In this document: in pieces, positions 58,517 to 64,000 of the stretch
How positions within the stretch are numbered: the first letter of the stretch is position 1
Layout: every line of letters starts with the position of its first letter
From: Elephas maximus indicus
Taxonomy: Eukaryota > Chordata > Mammalia > Proboscidea > Elephantidae
Length of the DNA stretch: 64,000 nt
Reading direction: 5' to 3'
Assembly: GCF_024166365.1 (NCBI RefSeq)
Contig: NC_064832.1
Coordinates: 44,606,249-44,670,248, forward strand
Notes under the pieces: model-generated
The model's database searches: none
What the model was told of the DNA's origin: nothing
Seen by the model: the letters and a program-made list of their open reading frames with translations, nothing else
Position numbers and translations under genes: made by a program

Positions 58517-59541
58517 CACTGTGTGGATCATAACAAATTATAGATAACATTGTGAAGAACGGGAATTCCAGAGCACTTAATTGTGCCCGTGGGGACCTGT
58601 ACTTAGACAAAGAGACAGTCTTTTGAACAGAACAAGGGGATATTGTGTGGTTTAATATCAGGAAAGGTGTGCATCAGGGCATATGCTTTCACTGTACTTA
58701 TTCAATCTGTATGCTGAGCAAATTAATCTGAGAAGCTGGACTAGGTAAAGAAGAATAGGGCATGGGATTGAAGAGAAACTCATTAACAACCTGCGATATG
58801 CAGACAACACAACTTTGCTTGAGGACTCGAAGCTCTTACTAATGAAGATCAAATACACTACGGATTGCACCTCAGCATAAAGAAAACAAAAATCCTCACA
58901 AGTGGATCGATGAGTCACATCACGTAAATGGAGAAAATATTGAAGTTGTCAGTGATTCGTTTTACTTGGATCCATAATCAACTTCCATGGAAGCAGCAGT
59001 CAAGAAATAAATGAAGTATTGCATTGGGCAAATCTGCTACAAAAAAACCTCTTTAAAGTATTAAAAAATCAAAGATGTCATTTTGAGAACTAACTTGCTC
59101 CTGACCCAGACCATGGTATTTTCAATCACCTTATATTATGCAAAAGTTGGACAATGAATAAGGAAGACCAAAGAAATATTGGTGTCTTTGAATTATGGTG
59201 ATGGTGAAGAATATTGAATATACCATGGACTGCCAGAAGAATGAACAAATCTGTCTTGGAAGAAGTACATCCAGAACGCTCCTTAGAAGCTACGATGGAG
59301 ATACTTCATCTTATATACTGTGGACATGTTATCAGGAGGAACCAGCTCCTGGAGGAGGTCCTCATGCTTGGTAAAGTGGAGGGTTAGTGAAAGAGAGGAA
59401 GATTCTCAACTAGATGGATCGACACAGTGGCTGCAACAATGGGATCAAGCATAGCAACAATTGTGAGAATGGTGAGGACCATTCTGTTTTACCCAGGGTT
59501 GCCATTAGTTGGAACCAAGTTGACAGCAACTAACAACAACA
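58511..59541 (+). mobile_element. RTE LINE, 3' ~1 kb, 5'-truncated
   Basis: From 'gcatttcactgtgtggatcataacaaatt' in the reverse transcriptase to 'gttggaaccaagttgacagcaactaacaacaac'. The catalytic box is Y-A-D-N (58797-58808), with the second aspartate lost. Several small deletions, for example 'gaggactcgaagctc', break the frame. Confidence 0.95.
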
Positions 59542-60474
59542 TCAATGTACAGCCAGCTGGCCAGGAATTCTGGAGGTTAGGTTGTAAGTTAGGAATAGGT
59601 ACTAGTCTAAGGTTTGGTGCCAACAGGTGGTTTGTATCACTTTTACCTTTAAAATTCATAGGGACATTTCTATTTAGGTCTTCCAGGACAATGGTCAAGA
59701 TATGCTGATTAGTTGAGACATGTATAATTCAAACTTGGTTACACTAATTTTGTCTCCAAGATCCCTGGATATTGTCTAGGAGCATACTGGGGTCAAGGGG
59801 ACCAACACACGATCTGCCCTTTACCAACTCAATATCTCCTATTTCTTTCTGCCTTAATCTTATACCCATACTCTTCTAACCAAGTAGAAAATAATTTAGC
59901 TTAGTTTTATTAAAGAATAGAGACAAGAAGAGGCTGGAGTATCAGAATCACATAATCCTAGACTTGCTTGACTGTCTTCACATAAATAATAAAAATGTCA
60001 AAAAGAGAAAAACATTCTAGTTTAATTTTGCAAATGATGCCATTCATTTCTGGAAATGAATGGCATACAGAGAAATAATAATAAATTTGTTTTACTACTT
60101 GTTACATTAAAAATTTTTTTTTTTTAATGTAGATATACATAAATTCACCAAAATGTGTTTGTAAAAGAATTAGTGACTTTCATTTCATAACTTCCTTTAC
60201 AGGAGTTTTAAACAGCAGATAAACATTGGCCATTTGATAAGTGTAAGAATATTATTTTTCAAAACCTAACATTGAAATGACATGATTATTTGCTTGCCAA
60301 TCACAGAAACACTATACAAGCACACCTGCTCCTCAGTTATCAACTATCTTATTATCCAATATTGCACATTTACAACAACAGTAAAAAAATCTACTAACCA
60401 ACTATTTTTCATATTAACAATATATGTCTGGCAGTAACGAACACCAAGGTGGAAGGCAAGAGTAACGCCAGCTG
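59542..60474. other. Unassigned DNA with one hairpin
   Basis: No gene or repeat named. It contains the hairpin at 60037-60066 and an A/T run near 60110-60126. Confidence 0.5.
60037..60066. repeat. Perfect 13-bp hairpin
   Basis: 'atgccattcattt' (60037-60049), loop 'ctgg', and the exact reverse complement (60054-60066). Too short for a typical microRNA precursor. Confidence 0.9.
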
Positions 60475-60665
60475 TGATGGTTAATGTTATGTGTCAACTT
60501 GGCTGGGCCATCATTCTTAGTGGTTTGGTAGTTATGTAATCAGGCAGCTGTGTAATGATGTAGTCACCCTCTTTTTTGTGATCTGATGTCATCTTCATTT
60601 TCACATAACAACCTGGTCTTTGAAACCTAGCCAGTGGGTAAGTAAGGAGTGAGTATATTTAGTTG
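60475..60665 (+). mobile_element. LTR-like repeat, 5' part
   Basis: 'tgatggttaatgttatgtgtcaacttggctgggccatc', 'ggtagttatgtaatcaggcagc', 'gaaacctagccagtgggtaag'. Its start is that of the family at 34880, but the body soon differs, so it is a related subfamily or a truncated copy. Confidence 0.65.
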
Positions 60666-61099
60666 ATTATCTAAAGACTCATGATTGACTTAAACTTTTA
60701 GTAAGCATAGTATATAGATGACTAAAAACTTTCCTTTCAGTATGTAGTAATAAGGGCCAAATTCTGCCCATGTTTACATCAAGGAACGGCTAATCAATTA
60801 ATGCCCATTGAAACTGAATTAATACTTTTTGTGTTTGTTTTTATATAAAGCATATCATATAAGGGTTTCTGCCTTGATAACCATTTGTAGTCACTGAACC
60901 TTGTCCATATATCTATATCTATACTGGTTTCATATTTTATGCCAAGAATCAAGTTAAGCAAAATTATTTACATGAGAACATAAACATTTAATAAAAGATA
61001 AAAAGATAGATCTTATTTAACACAACTTGAAAATTAAATTATTAATAGAATCTCAACATCTCACATGATTGTGGTCCCATATATGTCATTATTGTGTAC
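60666..61099. other. Unassigned AT-rich DNA
   Basis: No recognised feature. Confidence 0.5.
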
Positions 61100-61275
61100 T
61101 GTGTAGTTGATTTGACTCATAAAACCCCCATAGGACAGAGTAGACCTGTCTATGAGAGAAAGATGTGGCAGTCTGCTTCCATAAAAATTTACAGCCTTGG
61201 AATCCCTATGGGGCAGTTCTACTCTGTCCTTTAAGCCCTCTGTGAGTCAGAATTGACTTGACAGCAAAGAGTTAA
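61100..61275 (+). mobile_element. Chimeric AfroSINE with inverted head piece
   Basis: 61100-61147 ('gtagttgatttgactcataaaacccccataggacagagtag') is an inverted SINE end. From about 61153 a plus-strand extended-middle copy follows: 'gagaaagatgtggcagtctgc', 'aaatttacagccttgg', 'ggggcagttctactctgtcc', 'gtgagtcagaattgacttgacagc'. Same arrangement as at 21235. Confidence 0.82.
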
Positions 61276-62118
61276 TCTTCATGTGAATGATTTCCAGATA
61301 TTTTCTCTCATGGAGCCTCAGCTGGGCTCAAACAGTCAGCAATACTGTGTTTTTTGCTCTGGTGGAGTATTTAGATAAGAGTATGAAGTATTTTTTTATG
61401 AAGTATTCTCTAGTATTTTTATTTTACTTTAGTTTGTTATAATTCATGGTGATATTGAAATTCAAATAACTTGGTAGTCATTTTCTTGCCATAATGTGAC
61501 TTTAAAAACATACTTTAGTACGTTGGAAGTTTACAATCTTCAAAAGGAAAATATCTAACACATTTTGAACAAGTTTATGCCAGTACTGAGTGTTCTACCT
61601 GTAATAACTCATTTGTCAATAAAACAATGTTGTTGAAGGGGAATTATTATTGTCTTTGTTAAAGATTAGGAAACAGACTGAAAGATAATGAAACTTGCCC
61701 AAGGTGTCAAGATTAGTATGTGTTAAGGCTAGAATTTAGAAGGCAGTTTCATGTACAGCTGTATTTTGCAGCTAGATATATTTTCCTCATCATAGCAGAA
61801 TAATGCATAAGAATCATCCTTCCTCCCAGAAAATAGTCTTCTCTACTTCTGGGGGTTGAAAAGTTCAAAAACATGGGCAAGAAGGAAACCAGAATCCTGA
61901 GCATTCAAATTCAACCTAACGACTAGAGCAGGTGACAAGTATTGCACAGTTATCTATTTCTAGTGGACTGTACTTAGTTTCTGATACTATTGTAGGTTAT
62001 GAATCCTATAGCTCTTTTTTTTCCAAAAAACTTCACCAACATTGCCTTAAGTAATCTTTCAAGGACAAATAAAATATATAAATTTAATCAAACTTTAAAA
62101 AAAAATCTAAAATATACC
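61276..62118. other. Mostly unassigned; possible inverted MIR at 61560-61760
   Basis: 'gttaaagattaggaaacagactgaaagataatgaaacttgcccaaggtgtcaagattag...aggctagaatttagaaggcag' fits an inverted MIR core. Nothing else named. Confidence 0.5.
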
Positions 62119-62554
62119 TGTATTAGTGTTCTTCAGAGAAATGGGTCCAGTAAGATGATAGATAGATGATAGGTAGCTACATGGTAGACAGACAGACAGA
62201 CAGATAGACAGACAGACAGACAGACAGATAGATAGATTGATTTAAGATATTTGTTCAAGCAATTGTGACTAGGAGGGTTTCTATGTTACAGGCTTGAGGC
62301 AGAATTTTTTCTCCAGAAAACGTCAGTTTTTTCTCTTAATACCTTCAACTAATTGAATGAGGCTCATCCACATTACTCAGGGTAATTTCCTTGTTTTGGA
62401 GGTGTTTTACTCATCTGAGCAGAGTGATATGGAATCAACTGATTATAAATGTTAATTACGTATACAAAATACCTTCAGAACAATCTCTAGACAAGTGTTT
62501 GACCAAACAACTGGGCATCATCACCTAGCCAAGAAGACACAAAATTAACCATCA
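62119..62554 (-). mobile_element. LTR-like repeat with expanded microsatellite
   Basis: Starts 'ctgtattagtgttcttcagagaaatgggtccag' (inverted end) and ends 'cacctagccaagaagacacaaaattaaccatca' (inverted 'tgatggttaattttgtgtc' start). Inside are 'aatgaggctcatccacattac' and 'gtgtttgaccaaacaactggg'. A GATA/GACA array (about 62156-62240) has grown at its terminal simple-repeat position. Confidence 0.78.
62156..62240. repeat. (GATA)n(GACA)n microsatellite
   Basis: Alternating 'gatagatagatga' and 'gacagacagacagacagatagacagacag' blocks. Confidence 0.95.
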
Positions 62555-63828
62555 TATAATTCAATTCTTGATTGACCAATAAAATGGAAGAAAATCTTTG
62601 TAGTATTGAGGAAACACCACTATTAGAATTCAGTCAAATCTAAAATGTATACATTTTCTGAGCCTTTATATATTTATGTGATTTAAAACATATATAAATT
62701 TATATTTAAATATGAATATGTAAATACATTCATTGGACCTTAAAAAAATAATGAGCACATTTGAGCCAAAATTTAGGGATAGATATGATGAATAATGAAT
62801 ACCAGTACTACAATATTATGGCTTGGCAACAGTGAATTGATGGTTGATGAAGATGTTTGTTACCCATAAGTTTCATGATATGTAAGAAAAAAAAAATATT
62901 TGGACTAAATACTTTACTTTTTTTTCTCTGTTCTGTTTTTCTTTTTTTTTTAATTCCTTATGATTCCTTATAAAAATAACTTTATGAACTTCAGTCAGTC
63001 ATAGCCATAAAAAACAAAATGTGGAGAAGAATAAAATAATGAATATAACAATTCACTTATGTACTTCTCCTAATTTTATTGGAATTGGACTGTTCATTTA
63101 TCATTACCGGGGATTTTCAATGAGAATGATTTTGCATAACCTGCCACATTGTCTTTTCAGACTGACAAAATTGAAATATTGGAAGAGAAATAAAAATAGA
63201 CAGCTTTAGAAGTTAAACATTAAATAAAAATAAAACACTGAAAATTCATCTTGCAATTAGAAAAGACAAAGTTTGCATAATGGATATAGATTAATTATAA
63301 AATAGATTAACTGTTACAGGGTAAGGAAAATATATTTAATTTATATTAAGTTAAAAAACGTATTTTAGTAACAACTTTTTTAAAAGAATAAGAATAACAC
63401 AGAAAAACGTGATTTTAAAAACCCACTGAATATCTGGCCATAAGACAGGCTAACAAATGTAAATCAAATTTAATATATAGACTTTTTTTTAATTTACTAA
63501 GAAGAAATATTTCTATTTTAAAAAATCCTGGATGATGCAGGATTATTTGATGTTGCTTTTTTATATGAAAATTTCCTTTGCACATCTAATTTCCATAACG
63601 TGGTTGCAACAGACTACTTGAAATACTACTTTATAGCCATATTTAAGGGTAATAGACACTTTGTGACCAAGTAGCATTTTTGCCTGTGTTGGATTGGAGA
63701 AGGTGACAGAGTTGTACAAGGCTCCACTCCCCAGACTGGGTCCAGAGTAATAGTTAACTTGAGGACAAGCATCTTTCTTGCATTAGACAACAGTTTTTGA
63801 TATTCTGAGAAAAAGTATTGTTCATGTA
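62555..63828. other. Unassigned AT-rich DNA
   Basis: No recognised gene or repeat. A 111-codon minus-strand frame (63626-63961) runs from here into the transposon end that follows. It has no catalytic motif that I can see. Confidence 0.5.
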
Positions 63829-64000
63829 CAGGCAGTACCCGGGTTACCAATGAGATCTGTTCATAACTGTCTTTAAGCATTTTCAGTGACTTAAAATCTT
63901 CATGTGCAGCAAGGGAAGGTGATTGTGATGAAGAATTTTTTGCAAATAGGGGTTGGTTCAATCATTTCAAAGCAACAGGCAAATTTACATAACATTAAAG
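63829..64000 (+). mobile_element. DNA-transposon terminus, cut by window edge
   Basis: 'caggcagtacccgggttaccaatgagatctgttcataactgtctttaag' matches the tip of the inverted-repeat arms at 42822 and 44009 ('caggcagtcccctggttatgag'). The element continues past the window, so its length is unknown. Confidence 0.65.

Noticed and set aside
60037..60066. microRNA precursor
   Set aside because: Arms are only 13 bp, well short of a usual precursor stem, and no extension pairs beyond them.

Overview
This window reads as a stretch of mammalian, almost certainly afrotherian (probably elephant-lineage) intergenic DNA. I infer this from its dominant repeats, recognised from memory and not by a search. They are many copies of a tRNA-derived SINE of the AfroSINE type and many copies of an RTE (BovB-like) LINE whose 3' end reads 'gtcgctatgagtcggaaccgactc...cacctaacaacaac'. 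Around them lie older placental-wide repeats (MIR, L2, L1, MLT1-type LTRs, Tigger- and hAT-type DNA transposons). The DNA is AT-rich, and I see no ribosomal or transfer RNA gene, no CRISPR array, no prokaryotic signal and no intact protein-coding gene. The longest open frames (up to 165 codons) fall in repeats or T-rich DNA and have no recognisable domains.

Layout. 1-3330: nothing recognised. 3335-6440: MIR copies, two of them split by AfroSINEs; an MLT1-type LTR; three same-direction AfroSINEs. 6441-13380: mostly unassigned AT-rich sequence with scattered SINEs and an L1 3' end. 13378-17490: SINEs and microsatellites, then a nearly full-length but dead RTE element (14032-17415) carrying a SINE. 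18558-33072: further RTE pieces, an LTR inserted into a related LTR, L1, a hAT element, a Tigger-like element, and an RTE copy split by a class I solo LTR. 33758-34414: a processed RPL21 pseudogene, the only recognisable gene-derived sequence. 34880-48744: LTR-like repeats, SINEs, a long inverted repeat, a large ancient repeat carrying SINEs, and another RTE copy. 48745-64000: unassigned DNA with a second RTE copy split by a solo LTR, a short internally deleted RTE derivative with clean target duplications, more RTE and LTR sequence, and a DNA-transposon end at the window edge.

The parts do not form a pathway; they form a layered record of transposition. MIR/L1/LTR hosts were hit by RTE and AfroSINE, and RTE copies were then hit by SINEs and class I solo LTRs, several with target-site duplications I can read directly. 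The AfroSINE and RTE 3' ends resemble each other, consistent with the SINE having used RTE machinery. The RTE reverse-transcriptase sites visible here are mutated or follow an in-frame stop. I did not find a new biological system. The most informative items are the datable nested insertions, the internally deleted RTE unit, the RPL21 copy with a local 20-bp amplification, and a long inverted repeat.
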